A stretch of 64,000 nt of DNA from Gammaproteobacteria bacterium (lineage in GTDB: Bacteria > Pseudomonadota > Gammaproteobacteria > Enterobacterales > Alteromonadaceae), in assembly GCA_018222985.1 (NCBI GenBank), contig JAAEZG010000011.1, positions 1 through 64,000 on the forward strand. The letters are read 5' to 3'. Numbering within the stretch: the stretch's first letter is position 1; each line of letters opens with the position of its first letter. Of the stretch, positions 1 through 8,762 are shown piece by piece. The notes under the pieces were generated by a model that saw only the letters and a list, made by a program, of their open reading frames with translations, searched no databases and was not told the DNA's origin. The position numbers were made by a program, and so were the translations under genes.

Positions 1-134
1 GTCCGCTACGCTATTCGTCCGCTACGCTGTTCGTCCGTTCGGCTGCGCCTCTCTGCTCGTCACGCCCACCGCTCTTCGCTAATATCCAATATCTAATAGC
101 TAATATCGCTCTTGCACTTCAACATCGCTCTTGC
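1..134. repeat. Short direct repeats upstream of murB
   Basis: A 12-base unit (GTCCGCTACGCT) occurs at 1-12 and 17-28 and in degenerate form at 33-44, spaced 16 bases apart by ATTC/GTTC. It is followed by two copies of GCTAATATC (78-86, 99-107) and two of ATCGCTCTTGC (105-115, 124-134). No open reading frame or RNA gene is visible. This looks like decayed intergenic repeat DNA, of the kind that can lie beyond an rRNA operon or other multicopy locus, but the left neighbour is outside the window, so the origin is a guess. The array is too short and irregular to be CRISPR. Confidence 0.55.
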
Positions 135-144
135 CCTTAAATCG

Positions 145-173
145 TTGGGTTTTAAAAAGAAGCACCGTATAAT
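145..173 (+). promoter_or_regulatory. sigma70 promoter of murB-birA-coaX
   Basis: A TTGGGT -35 element (145-150) is followed after exactly 17 bases by a perfect TATAAT -10 element (168-173). Transcription would start about base 180, which is the A of the murB start codon, so the message may be leaderless. Confidence 0.6.
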
Positions 174-179
174 TAGCCG

Positions 180-1181
180 ATGAAAAGAACACTCGAACTC
201 GCCAACTTGCAATTCATGCATAGTTTTCGCCTACCGGCTAAAGCTAACAAAATCATTTATTTAAAAGATATTTCGGAACTATCGTCATTACCTAGCGATG
301 CTTATATATTGGGTGCAGGCTCAAATACGGTATTTCTCGAAGACTTCGAACGGCCTATCGTTAAGGTAGAACTACAGGGTATATGTATCCAAGAATCCGC
401 TTCTGATTGGCTGGTTACAGTCGGGGCTGGAGAAAATTGGCACCAGCTTGTTTGTAAATTGATGGAACGTGGTGTTTTTGGTTTCGAAAATATGGCTCTG
501 ATACCGGGTACTGTGGGAGCTGCGCCGGTACAAAACATTGGCGCTTATGGGCGTGAGATAGCCGACTTTATCAAAACAGTTCAAGCTTGGCATCTGGGTC
601 GTAAGGAGCTTGTAACCCTAACACAAAGTGACTGTAAGTTTGCCTATCGCGATAGTTTATTCAAACGCGAAGCGGGGGATTGGATCATCACCGAGGTGTG
701 TTTTGCGATTCCAAAGCAATGGGAACCTGAAATTAGCTATGGCGAATTGCGCCAGTTACAACAACCGATAACTGCCAAGGCTATTTTTGATGCGGTGATC
801 AGTACTCGTCAACGCAAGTTGCCAGATCCCGACTTGGTTCCAAATGCAGGAAGTTTCTTTAAGAACCCTGTGGTTAGCCAACGGAAGTTAACGACTTTGC
901 TTGATGAACACCCTAATATGCCATACTTCACAGTATCAGAAGGCACATTCAAGTTAGCTGCCGGGTGGTTGATCGATGCACTTGGATTGAAAGGGTTCCA
1001 ACACGGTGGAGCCGCAGTTCATCGTCATCAGGCACTGGTGCTAATCAATGCGGGTAATGCCACAGGAACTGACGTTGTTGCGTTGGCAAAGTATATTCAA
1101 GCTGAAATAAGAAACGTTTATGGTGTAGAGCTTGAACCTGAAGTTCGCTTGCTAGGCGCGAAAGGATTAATAGCATTATGA
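180..1181 (+). CDS. murB: UDP-N-acetylmuramate dehydrogenase MurB
   Basis: MurB is a cytoplasmic FAD enzyme that uses NADPH to reduce UDP-GlcNAc-enolpyruvate to UDP-MurNAc, the second committed step of peptidoglycan synthesis. The 333-residue protein has the FAD-binding motif GAGSN near residue 45, the ALIPGTVGAAPVQNIGAYG segment near 107-125, and a C-terminal substrate domain with NAGSFFKNP near 222, all typical of the shorter type I (E. coli-like) enzyme. A stop codon at 174-176 makes the ATG at 180 the first possible start. There is no Shine-Dalgarno sequence, and the -10 box ends 7 bases upstream, suggesting leaderless translation. It overlaps birA by four bases (ATGA), so the two are probably translationally coupled. 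Confidence 0.95.
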   Translation: MKRTLELANLQFMHSFRLPAKANKIIYLKDISELSSLPSDAYILGAGSNTVFLEDFERPIVKVELQGICIQESASDWLVTVGAGENWHQLVCKLMERGVFGFENMALIPGTVGAAPVQNIGAYGREIADFIKTVQAWHLGRKELVTLTQSDCKFAYRDSLFKREAGDWIITEVCFAIPKQWEPEISYGELRQLQQPITAKAIFDAVISTRQRKLPDPDLVPNAGSFFKNPVVSQRKLTTLLDEHPNMPYFTVSEGTFKLAAGWLIDALGLKGFQHGGAAVHRHQALVLINAGNATGTDVVALAKYIQAEIRNVYGVELEPEVRLLGAKGLIAL

Positions 1182-2173
1182 AGCAAACGAAACGCGAAAG
1201 AATCATTGCCGTTATTGAACAATTAAGTGATGGTCAGTTTCATTCAGGCGAGGCAATTGGCGATCTGTTGGGTGTTTCACGCACAGCTGTAAGTCAGTAT
1301 ATACAGGACGTGCAAGCGCTAGGGTTGGATGTCTTTCGCGTTACCGGAAAAGGCTATCGTCTGGAGGAACCGCTGCAACTTATTAGACATACCATGATTG
1401 AGGCGGCCTGTGAGGCAATGGCAGATAGCGTGCCTGGCGATGTCGTTATTGAACGGGTTGTTTCATCGACTAATGACACGGTAAAAGAACAACTGCAACA
1501 TGGCCATGTAGACAATGGCTACACAGTGTTTGCAGAGGCTCAGACCAGCGGCCGAGGAAGGCGTGGCAAGCGGTGGATTTCGCCATTTGGTAGCAATCTG
1601 TACATGAGTATGTATTGGCGGATAGAGCAGGGTATGACGGCTGCGATGGGGCTCAGCCTTGCATTGGGCACTATAGTTGCAGAAGTCATTGCTGACTTAG
1701 GTATTCCTCAGGTTGAACTAAAATGGCCCAATGATGTGTTGGTAGACGGTAAAAAAATTGCTGGCATTCTCGTTGAATTAGAAGGGCAAGCAATGGGCGT
1801 AGCTCACGCAATTGTTGGCATAGGTCTAAATTTGGCAATGCCGTCTCAGTTGCATGGCGAGATCGACCAACCTTGGACTGACATTCGTGATCACATGGGG
1901 AATCATTTCGATCGCAATAAGCTTGCAGCGCAACTGCTGACAAAATGTAGGCTTGGTTTAGCCGAATATGAACAGCAGGGATTACGGGCTTTTGTTGAGC
2001 GTTGGCAAAATTTTGATCGTTTAAGAGGTCACCCTGTTCGTATTATTATGGGTCATAAAGAAGTTACGGGTATCGCTGAAGGGATTGATGATACAGGGGC
2101 GATTTTGGTCAACTGTAATGGCACAACACAAAGATTTCATGCTGGAGAGGTTAGCCTAAGACATGGCACATAA
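1178..2173 (+). CDS. birA: Bifunctional biotin ligase / biotin operon repressor BirA
   Basis: BirA activates biotin with ATP and attaches it to the biotin carboxyl carrier protein; in enterobacteria the same protein represses the biotin operon. An N-terminal winged helix-turn-helix (about residues 5-60, with GEAIGDLLGVSRTAVSQYI) precedes the ligase domain, which carries the ATP/biotin loop GRGRRGKRW near residue 124 and the KWPNDVL motif near 180. The SH3-like C-terminal domain ends the protein at 331 residues, close to the 321 of E. coli. Because the DNA-binding domain is present, both roles are likely. It overlaps murB by 4 bases and coaX by 11, forming one tight operon. Confidence 0.95.
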   Translation: MKQTKRERIIAVIEQLSDGQFHSGEAIGDLLGVSRTAVSQYIQDVQALGLDVFRVTGKGYRLEEPLQLIRHTMIEAACEAMADSVPGDVVIERVVSSTNDTVKEQLQHGHVDNGYTVFAEAQTSGRGRRGKRWISPFGSNLYMSMYWRIEQGMTAAMGLSLALGTIVAEVIADLGIPQVELKWPNDVLVDGKKIAGILVELEGQAMGVAHAIVGIGLNLAMPSQLHGEIDQPWTDIRDHMGNHFDRNKLAAQLLTKCRLGLAEYEQQGLRAFVERWQNFDRLRGHPVRIIMGHKEVTGIAEGIDDTGAILVNCNGTTQRFHAGEVSLRHGT

Positions 2174-2915
2174 ACTATTAATTGACGCTGGTAATACCCG
2201 AGTTAAAGCCGCGCTAATGGACTCTGAAGGGCATTTAGAGCCATGGTTTAATGCAGATTACGATGAACTAGCACAACACGTCATATCTGAGCCATTAGAT
2301 GGTGTTTGGATAGCTGCAGTCAGCGGGCAGCAACAAAACGAAAAGTTGTCTGCGTGGTTGTCGTCACAAAAGCAGTCTAATGTTGTGCGTATTCACTCGG
2401 AAGCATCAGCCTTTGGCATTACTAACGCGTATGAGCAGCCGGCTCACCTTGGCGTTGACCGTTGGCTTGCCATGCTAGGGGCATATGATGAACAACCTAA
2501 AGCGACTGTGATTATCGATGCCGGCACGGCCATTACCGTGGACTGGATTGATGAGAATGGTCGCCACTTAGGTGGTTGGATAGCACCTGGCGTTGAATTA
2601 ATGAAAAACTCAGTGACTCAACGCGCACCGAATGTTTTTAGCGACCAAACATCTCAGTGGGGCAAAGCGCAGCAGTTGGGGCTTAGCACACCGGAATGCT
2701 TGTTGAATGGTTGCGTGAACACATTTGTTGGGTTGGTTCGTCAAGCTATCGCGGTGTCTGAGACAGAGTTGGACTGGTTTGATTATCGAATTTTATTAAG
2801 TGGAGGTTCAATTCCACTGCTGCCGGTCGATATTAAAAGGCGAGGAGAAATTCGCACAGAGTTGGTACTTCAAGGGCTTGCATGCTATGCCCGCCAAGAA
2901 AAAAGCACAGCTTGA
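2163..2915 (+). CDS. coaX: Type III pantothenate kinase CoaX
   Basis: CoaX phosphorylates pantothenate with ATP in the first step of coenzyme A synthesis. It belongs to the ASKHA fold: the phosphate-1 motif DAGNTRVKAAL (about residues 8-18) and the DAGTAITVDWI motif near 120 are clear, as is HLGVDRW near 97. Type III kinases are unrelated in sequence to E. coli CoaA and are not feedback-inhibited by CoA. At 250 residues the length is normal. The birA-coaX adjacency is common in gammaproteobacteria. The final codons and stop lie inside the terminator hairpin at 2899-2929. Confidence 0.93.
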   Translation: MAHKLLIDAGNTRVKAALMDSEGHLEPWFNADYDELAQHVISEPLDGVWIAAVSGQQQNEKLSAWLSSQKQSNVVRIHSEASAFGITNAYEQPAHLGVDRWLAMLGAYDEQPKATVIIDAGTAITVDWIDENGRHLGGWIAPGVELMKNSVTQRAPNVFSDQTSQWGKAQQLGLSTPECLLNGCVNTFVGLVRQAIAVSETELDWFDYRILLSGGSIPLLPVDIKRRGEIRTELVLQGLACYARQEKSTA

Positions 2916-2929
2916 AGCTGTGCTTTTTT
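2899..2929. terminator. Bidirectional terminator, coaX / nspC junction
   Basis: A hairpin with stem GCACAGC/GCTGTGC (2905-2911 and 2917-2923) is flanked by six A (2899-2904) and six T (2924-2929), so it can work as an intrinsic terminator in both directions. The last codons and TGA stop of coaX (2913-2915) lie inside it. It serves coaX on the plus strand and nspC, ending at 2955, on the minus strand. Confidence 0.88.
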
Positions 2930-2954
2930 GCAGAAAGAGTTATTCGTGAATCAC

Positions 2955-4091
2955 TCAAGATAAGCGGTCGCGAAAATCTTCGTAGGTAAATTTACGAACC
3001 AAATCAAATTGACCATCGCGGCGCAAAATTCCAATGCCAGGGTGTTCAACCCCATTGAAGAACGATGTTTTTACCATTGTGTAATGCATCATGTCTTCGA
3101 AAATAATGCGGTCGCCAGGTTTCAGTGGCTCAGCAAAGCTATAAAGCCCAATAACATCACCAGCTAAACAGGAATTACCACCCAGCTTATAGGTATGAGG
3201 TAGAACGCCTGGCTCGCGCGCATCGGTAATGGTGGGGCGATATGGCATCTCAAGTACGTCGGGCATGTGTGCCGTTGCTGAAATATCTAACAACGCAATT
3301 TTACCGTCGTTTTCGATAATATCGACAACTTCAGCAACCAACGGACCGGTTTGCCATGCAACCGCAGAACCTGGCTCTAGAATGACTTGCACATCATAGG
3401 TTTCTTTTAAGCGCTTTAATTGCTTAATAAGATGCTCAACATCATAGCCTTGGCGAGTCATTAAGTGACCACCACCAAGGTTTAACCACTTCATTTTATG
3501 CAATAAGTCGCCAAACTTACTTTCCACAGCTTCCAGTGTGCGCTCTAAAGCAAAGGAATCACACTCGCACAAGTTGTGCACATGTAACCCTTCGATGCCG
3601 GTTAAGTCCGCAGTGGCCAAGTCTGCAGCCCGAATACCGAGGCGTGAGCCTGGGGCACTTGGGTCATAAAGTTCAGTTTCTGCTTCTTGGTGCTCAGGAT
3701 TGACACGCAATCCCGCTGACACGCCCGCTGCTAATGTTTGCTCACGATAGGCTTGCCATTGCGATAGGCTATTAAACGAAATGTGATGCACAATGGGTAG
3801 CAAGGCATCAATGTCGGTTTGTTTATAAGCCGGTGCGTAGGCATGTACTTCGCGTCCAAATTCCTCAGCCGCTAAGCGAGCCTCCCACACTGAGCTTGCC
3901 GTGCAGCCGCGTAAATACTCTCGCACTAAAGGAAAGGTGCTCCACATAGAGAAACCCTTCAGCGCTAGAATAATATGGGCGCCACTTTGTTCTTGAACGC
4001 GCTTCATTAACTGCAGGTTGCGTTCAAGCGCAGCCTCGTCACAAACGTAACAAGGCGATGGAATTGCGCTATTTAAGTATGGATTTGCCAT
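2955..4091 (-). CDS. nspC: Carboxynorspermidine decarboxylase NspC
   Basis: This PLP enzyme of the alanine racemase / group IV decarboxylase fold removes CO2 from carboxyspermidine or carboxynorspermidine to give spermidine or norspermidine. The PLP lysine is in ALKGFSMWS (Lys45), the glycine-rich phosphate site in LNLGGGH, and the late CLAGD segment supplies the usual active-site cysteine and aspartate. Length (378) matches Vibrio NspC. It starts four bases after the stop of the dehydrogenase gene upstream, so both are translated from one message. No diaminobutyrate aminotransferase or decarboxylase lies nearby, so the amine partner cannot be decided; spermidine made from putrescine is the simplest reading. 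Confidence 0.92.
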   Translation of the reverse strand: MANPYLNSAIPSPCYVCDEAALERNLQLMKRVQEQSGAHIILALKGFSMWSTFPLVREYLRGCTASSVWEARLAAEEFGREVHAYAPAYKQTDIDALLPIVHHISFNSLSQWQAYREQTLAAGVSAGLRVNPEHQEAETELYDPSAPGSRLGIRAADLATADLTGIEGLHVHNLCECDSFALERTLEAVESKFGDLLHKMKWLNLGGGHLMTRQGYDVEHLIKQLKRLKETYDVQVILEPGSAVAWQTGPLVAEVVDIIENDGKIALLDISATAHMPDVLEMPYRPTITDAREPGVLPHTYKLGGNSCLAGDVIGLYSFAEPLKPGDRIIFEDMMHYTMVKTSFFNGVEHPGIGILRRDGQFDLVRKFTYEDFRDRLS

Positions 4092-4095
4092 GAAT

Positions 4096-5295
4096 TTATC
4101 GCTTAAAAGGTGATTCAGTTTCGACCACTTTCCAAGGTAAACCGTATTGATTTAAACGGTTCATGAATTCGTCTGGGTCAAATTGCTCCATATTCCAAAC
4201 GCCCGGCTTCATCCAGTGACCTTGTAGCATCATTGATGCTGCAATCATGGCCGGTACACCGGTGGTGTATGACACTGCTTGAGCGCCAACTTCGGCATTA
4301 CATACGGCGTGATCACAGTTGTTGTAGATGAAAATGGTTTTTTCTTTGCCATCTTTCATACCAGTCACGTAAGTTCCAATACAGGTCATGCCGGTATAGC
4401 CTTCAGCAAGTGAACCTGGATTCGGTAATACCGCTTTTAGAAACTCTAATGGCACGATTTTCTGGCCTTGGAATTCCACAGGTTGAATAGAAGTCATACC
4501 GACATTTTCAAGAACGCGAAGGTGCGTTAAATATTGCTCGCCGAAAGTCATCCAGAAGCGCGCACGCTTCAATGTTGGGAAGTGCTTCACTAACGATTCC
4601 AGCTCTTCGTGGAATAACAAATAAGATGCGCGAACACCGACACCTGGATAATCTAGGTCTTCGCGAACACTAATTGGATCGGTTTCGTGCCACTCGCCAT
4701 TTTCCCAGAACTTACCGCGCTGAGTAATCTCGCGAATATTGATTTCTGGGTTGAAGTTGGTCGCAAAGGCTTGACCGTGATCGCCACCGTTACAGTCAAC
4801 GATGTCGAGATAGTGAACTTCGTCAAAGTAATGTTTTGCCGCGTAAGCAGTAAATACGTTGGTCACACCTGGGTCAAAGCCTGCACCAAGCAGGGCCATG
4901 ATGCCTTTTTCTTTAAATTTGTCTTGGTAAGCCCACTGCCATGAGTATTCAAATTTAGCTTCGTCTTTTGGCTCGTAGTTAGCTGTATCAAGGTAATGAA
5001 CGCCAGTTTCTAAACAAGCATCCATAATAGGTAAGTCTTGATATGGAAGCGCAACATTAATGACCAAACTAGGCTCTACCTTGCGAATAAGTTCAGCAAC
5101 TTCTTGCGCGTTGTCTGCGTCAACTGAATAAACACCAACAACGCGGTCTTTACCAGCTTCTTCTTGTAACTTTTCACATTTTGAAACTGTGCGGCTCGCC
5201 AAATGAATCTCAGAAAAATACTCTGGCAACATGGCACATTTCTTGACAACAACGCCGGCAACGCCGCCAGCACCAATAATTAATACTCGAGACAT
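4096..5295 (-). CDS. Carboxy(nor)spermidine dehydrogenase (CANSDH)
   Basis: This member of the saccharopine dehydrogenase-like family condenses aspartate semialdehyde with putrescine or 1,3-diaminopropane and reduces the imine with NADPH, giving carboxyspermidine or carboxynorspermidine. The N-terminal Rossmann motif GAGGVAGVV (residues 8-16) and the long family-specific C-terminal half, including ALLGAGFDPGVTN near 158, identify it at 399 residues. Its partner NspC follows after four bases. Together they form an S-adenosylmethionine-independent route to spermidine, replacing SpeD/SpeE. An AAAGGG ribosome site lies about seven bases before the ATG. The enzyme has also been annotated as saccharopine dehydrogenase or Lys1-like, which would be misleading here. 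Confidence 0.9.
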   Translation of the reverse strand: MSRVLIIGAGGVAGVVVKKCAMLPEYFSEIHLASRTVSKCEKLQEEAGKDRVVGVYSVDADNAQEVAELIRKVEPSLVINVALPYQDLPIMDACLETGVHYLDTANYEPKDEAKFEYSWQWAYQDKFKEKGIMALLGAGFDPGVTNVFTAYAAKHYFDEVHYLDIVDCNGGDHGQAFATNFNPEINIREITQRGKFWENGEWHETDPISVREDLDYPGVGVRASYLLFHEELESLVKHFPTLKRARFWMTFGEQYLTHLRVLENVGMTSIQPVEFQGQKIVPLEFLKAVLPNPGSLAEGYTGMTCIGTYVTGMKDGKEKTIFIYNNCDHAVCNAEVGAQAVSYTTGVPAMIAASMMLQGHWMKPGVWNMEQFDPDEFMNRLNQYGLPWKVVETESPFKR

Positions 5296-5385
5296 GGATA
5301 AACCCTTTTACTTTGGGAACTTAAAGGCTAAACGATAGCATATTATTGCGATATCAGCATATTTTGGTCGGCTATTTTACAGTGA

Positions 5386-7302
5386 TTACCGCGTAAGTTC
5401 GAGGTATTCGCGCGCAATTTGGCGTAACTGATTTTGCATGGTTTGTTGGCTGCTGTAACCGTACCTTTGGGTCAGTCGAGCAAGGTCTTCGGTAGCGCTC
5501 AGAATTTGCCCCGGAATAGTCAGCCCTGCTGTTTTTATTGGCATTTTCATATCACAGACAGTCCAGGCAAACTGAGCCTCAGTGAAGGGTAGATTACCAT
5601 AGGCAAAACCGCTGAGAATTTGGCGAGATAGTTTGTGTGTTTCGGCTGAAACTGTGACAGAAATATGTTGCTTCCAATCGAGTTCGGCATTGGCGTACTC
5701 GTGTAATATTTCAATCAGTTTGGTTGCTTCGTTGGACAATCCTGAAGCCACAATAGCATTAGGGTAGCCGCTCGCCATATTGAGCTTACGGCCCATGCGA
5801 ATGAGTTTATACGGCGTCTGCGACCAAAAATCGAGTACGTCTGGGCTTGCGCCAAAACTCGACCCTAATGCATCAATTTGGGCTGCTTTAGCGAGCTTTT
5901 TAAGTTCGTCGAGTAAATTTAAACCAATACCTTGGCGGCGCACACTGTCATGAACAGCTATTCGTGTTACACGCCACCAATGCCATTGCAACACGTGATT
6001 TTGCTGTAAGTAAAACGCAATAGCCTGAGGCAAAATATGGCCATTAAGACGCCGTTTACCAACTTGAATTGCCTCATGCAGGTTCGCAGGTAGGTCGCCT
6101 TCTATTGAATACCAAATAACTCCCACTAAGCTTTGTTGCCGTTTGGCGATCAATAATCGTTGTTGTGGGTCATCCAGCAGCAGCCGTAAATCGTTAGGGC
6201 TACTTTGGTAATGCGCTTCCAATAACAATGTGATCACTGCTTTTAAATCGTGTTCACTGAGCTCGCTTGCGTGGGTATGTTGGTAGGCTATCGGGGTTGT
6301 GGCATCGAGTGCCTGCTGACCTTCTTGTTCATCAGAGCTTAACTGCATTAATAATAGTTCATTCAACCAGGGTTCACAGGTGTCTTGTGCTGACCAACGC
6401 ACTGATTCGGAGAGTTCATGAACTTTACATATTCGTTGTTGTTGAACCCATTCTAAGAAGCGCACCGCGAAACCTCGGCCACAGCCCTCATAGCCATCCA
6501 CTGTGCTAGCTATAGCCCAAACTGTAAAGCGCTGTACCAGCTGCTGTAGAACATGCATGGGCACGGCAGCTGCTTCGTCAATAATAATTCGTACGCTCTG
6601 GTCGGGATACTCGGTCAGCAACTTATCCCAAGGTACAAAACGAACTGAGCTAGCGGCATGCTCAAGCAAGGTGTACACGGATGAGGGCTTAGGCCCAGTA
6701 ACAACAAGTTCACGCCCCCGATAATGACGAATCCAAGCTTGGCAAGCGAGCCCTAGAGTTGTACTCTTGCCGCGGCCGCGGTCGGCCATCAGCAAGTGAC
6801 AGGTTCCTGGAAGGTCAATCATGCTGTCGATGATGCGCTTTTGACTGAGCAGTGGAATAGTCGGAGCGTCATCTGGAGCGAGGCGGCTAGCGACAATAGT
6901 CTGAGTAATCTGCTTGAGGTTGCTGTCGGGGTGAATAACCTCAATTCGGTCATATTGGTCGGCGCTGGCAATGACGCGTTGTTTAAATGGACTATCTGCG
7001 GCCGGCAACATGACAAATAAAATGCCTCCGCCGTTAACGGTGCCGGCTAATGCAGCAAGCGCATCTGCGTGTATGACGTTGGTAAATTCAAGCACCACAA
7101 AATTATTGTTGGAGCCTAAATAATCGCGATAACGATGCACCGGAATAGCTTTTTCGTCTTGGTCAGATAAAAACAACGTGTTGTCGTCGTTAGCGAAAAT
7201 TGCTTTCTTGTGATAGTCCAACCATGCTGAGGGGCCGTCGAATAAAAAGACTGCTCTGACGCGCGCAGTCTTTAAATGTTGAGTTAGTCGACGCAGGCCC
7301 AT
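5386..7302 (-). CDS. tmcA: tRNA(Met) cytidine acetyltransferase TmcA
   Basis: TmcA makes N4-acetylcytidine at the wobble base of elongator tRNA-Met using acetyl-CoA and ATP or GTP, which prevents misreading of isoleucine codons. Domains run in the family order: an N-terminal DUF1726 region (about 1-140), an RNA-helicase-like ATPase with Walker A ADRGRGKST (173-181) and IDEAAAVP (241-248), a GNAT acetyltransferase domain around 440-500 with RRQGIG, and a C-terminal tRNA-binding tail. Length 638 is close to the usual 670. It begins three bases after the stop of the transporter gene, with no clear ribosome site of its own, so translation is probably coupled to it. Confidence 0.93.
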   Translation of the reverse strand: MGLRRLTQHLKTARVRAVFLFDGPSAWLDYHKKAIFANDDNTLFLSDQDEKAIPVHRYRDYLGSNNNFVVLEFTNVIHADALAALAGTVNGGGILFVMLPAADSPFKQRVIASADQYDRIEVIHPDSNLKQITQTIVASRLAPDDAPTIPLLSQKRIIDSMIDLPGTCHLLMADRGRGKSTTLGLACQAWIRHYRGRELVVTGPKPSSVYTLLEHAASSVRFVPWDKLLTEYPDQSVRIIIDEAAAVPMHVLQQLVQRFTVWAIASTVDGYEGCGRGFAVRFLEWVQQQRICKVHELSESVRWSAQDTCEPWLNELLLMQLSSDEQEGQQALDATTPIAYQHTHASELSEHDLKAVITLLLEAHYQSSPNDLRLLLDDPQQRLLIAKRQQSLVGVIWYSIEGDLPANLHEAIQVGKRRLNGHILPQAIAFYLQQNHVLQWHWWRVTRIAVHDSVRRQGIGLNLLDELKKLAKAAQIDALGSSFGASPDVLDFWSQTPYKLIRMGRKLNMASGYPNAIVASGLSNEATKLIEILHEYANAELDWKQHISVTVSAETHKLSRQILSGFAYGNLPFTEAQFAWTVCDMKMPIKTAGLTIPGQILSATEDLARLTQRYGYSSQQTMQNQLRQIAREYLELTR

Positions 7303-7305
7303 AGG

Positions 7306-8724
7306 TTATAAAAACGAGTAGCCGAAAAACTTAGTGAGCACGGTATTGGTAAAGACCACCGCAAGTATTAACGGAATGAATGTACCAATGGCAAAACTTA
7401 CGTATTTTTCTAACCACGACGTTTTATAGTTTGCATTACCCTCGCTTAGCTCAGCTGTCAGTTGCTCACGTTTCCAACGGAAGCGAACAAACAAACAAAT
7501 AAGCAGACCATTTAGCGGTAAAATCGTGTCGTAAAATACGTCATAGATGACATCAAATACCGACTTGCTTGAACCAGCATAGCTTGTAAACTCACTAAAT
7601 AACGGCACTAAGCCAAATGACGTGGCGGCGATTAACGTTAATACGGTGAGTGCAATCCCCATATAAATGAGCGCTTGTTTGCGGGAAATGCTTTTCTTTT
7701 CCATGAGAGACGATGTTGGCACCTCAATGATTGAAACCAATGAGGTAATGGCAGCGACAAAAGCAAGTAAGAAAAATATTGTGGCCGCGACACTCGCAGC
7801 GGCATAACCAACAGACTCTGACAGCGCTAAAAAGATATTCGGGAAGAATGAAAATATCATGCTTACCGATGAATCACTGAGTGACTCAGGATTTGTTTCT
7901 GGGTATATCGCAAAAATGGCCGGTAGCGTCATTAAACCAGCGATAAAAGCAACCGCGGTGTCGGTGACAGCAACCAGCTTGCCCGAGGTGACAATATCGT
8001 CACTGCGGCGGAAATATGAACCGTAGGTGATTAAAATACCCATGCCCAGTGAAAGCGAAAAGAAAGCCTGTGCCAAGGCGCCATTAATAACAGAGCCATT
8101 TATTTTGCTAAAGTCAGGCACCAAATAAAACTCAACGCCGGCCCACGCGTTATCGAGCGTAAGTACGAAAATGACAAGCAATACCAGCATTAAGAATAGG
8201 GTTGGCATTAATATTTTTGAGGCTCGCTCAATACCTTTGCGAACACCACCAATAAGAATGAAGTTAATAATAATTGTGACGCCAACGAGGTACGCCACAA
8301 AATTATAATCGTTCACAAATTGGCCAAAGTATTCCGGCGTCGCTAGCTGATCGAGATTGCCGGCAAGAGACTGAATGAGATAACCAAATATCCAAACGGT
8401 GATCACCATATAAAACACGGCAATCATAAAGGGCGTAATAGTGGCTAACCATCCGGCAATACGCCACCGATTTAAACCTTGCCCTAGCTCGGCATAGGCA
8501 CGATAAGGGCTATGTTGAGCGCGTCGGCCCAAGCCCATTTCAGCCAACATAACAGGTAGACAAATAAATAGTACGAAAGCGGCGTAGATGAGTAAGAATG
8601 CTCCGCCACCATTTTTGGTTGCGGCGACAGGAAAGCCGACTAAATTGCCGATACCGACTGCGGAACCGGCAGCGGCTAAAATAAAACCAATTTTTGAGCT
8701 GAAATGCTCGCGCTGTGCGCTCAT
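7306..8724 (-). CDS. Sodium-dependent transporter, neurotransmitter:sodium symporter (SNF/LeuT) family
   Basis: An inner-membrane protein of the LeuT fold with about 11-12 hydrophobic segments, which imports an amino acid or related solute with sodium. The hallmark first helix GSAVGIGNLVGFP and the conserved helix-6 and helix-8 regions (SLSLGMGILITYGSYF; FLLAFVAAITSLVS) are visible. The longest open frame would begin at 8826, but the ATG at 8724 has an AAGGG ribosome site six bases upstream and gives the family-typical MSAQREHFSSKIGF start, so I use it (472 residues). The substrate cannot be read from sequence. It is followed directly by tmcA, and two palindromes lie in front of it. Confidence 0.85.
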   Translation of the reverse strand: MSAQREHFSSKIGFILAAAGSAVGIGNLVGFPVAATKNGGGAFLLIYAAFVLFICLPVMLAEMGLGRRAQHSPYRAYAELGQGLNRWRIAGWLATITPFMIAVFYMVITVWIFGYLIQSLAGNLDQLATPEYFGQFVNDYNFVAYLVGVTIIINFILIGGVRKGIERASKILMPTLFLMLVLLVIFVLTLDNAWAGVEFYLVPDFSKINGSVINGALAQAFFSLSLGMGILITYGSYFRRSDDIVTSGKLVAVTDTAVAFIAGLMTLPAIFAIYPETNPESLSDSSVSMIFSFFPNIFLALSESVGYAAASVAATIFFLLAFVAAITSLVSIIEVPTSSLMEKKSISRKQALIYMGIALTVLTLIAATSFGLVPLFSEFTSYAGSSKSVFDVIYDVFYDTILPLNGLLICLFVRFRWKREQLTAELSEGNANYKTSWLEKYVSFAIGTFIPLILAVVFTNTVLTKFFGYSFL

Positions 8725-8745
8725 AGGTAACCCTTGCGTTTCGTT

Positions 8746-8751
8746 ATTATA
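8746..8751 (-). promoter_or_regulatory. Candidate -10 element of the transporter-tmcA operon
   Basis: A perfect TATAAT is present on the minus strand about 22 bases before the transporter start codon. No good -35 hexamer lies 16-18 bases upstream, so an activator may be needed, or this may be chance in an AT-rich spot. Confidence 0.35.
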
Positions 8752-8762
8752 ATGATTAGCAA

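Noticed and set aside
1-134. CRISPR array
   Set aside because: Units are too short, differ from one another and have four-base gaps; no cas gene is near.
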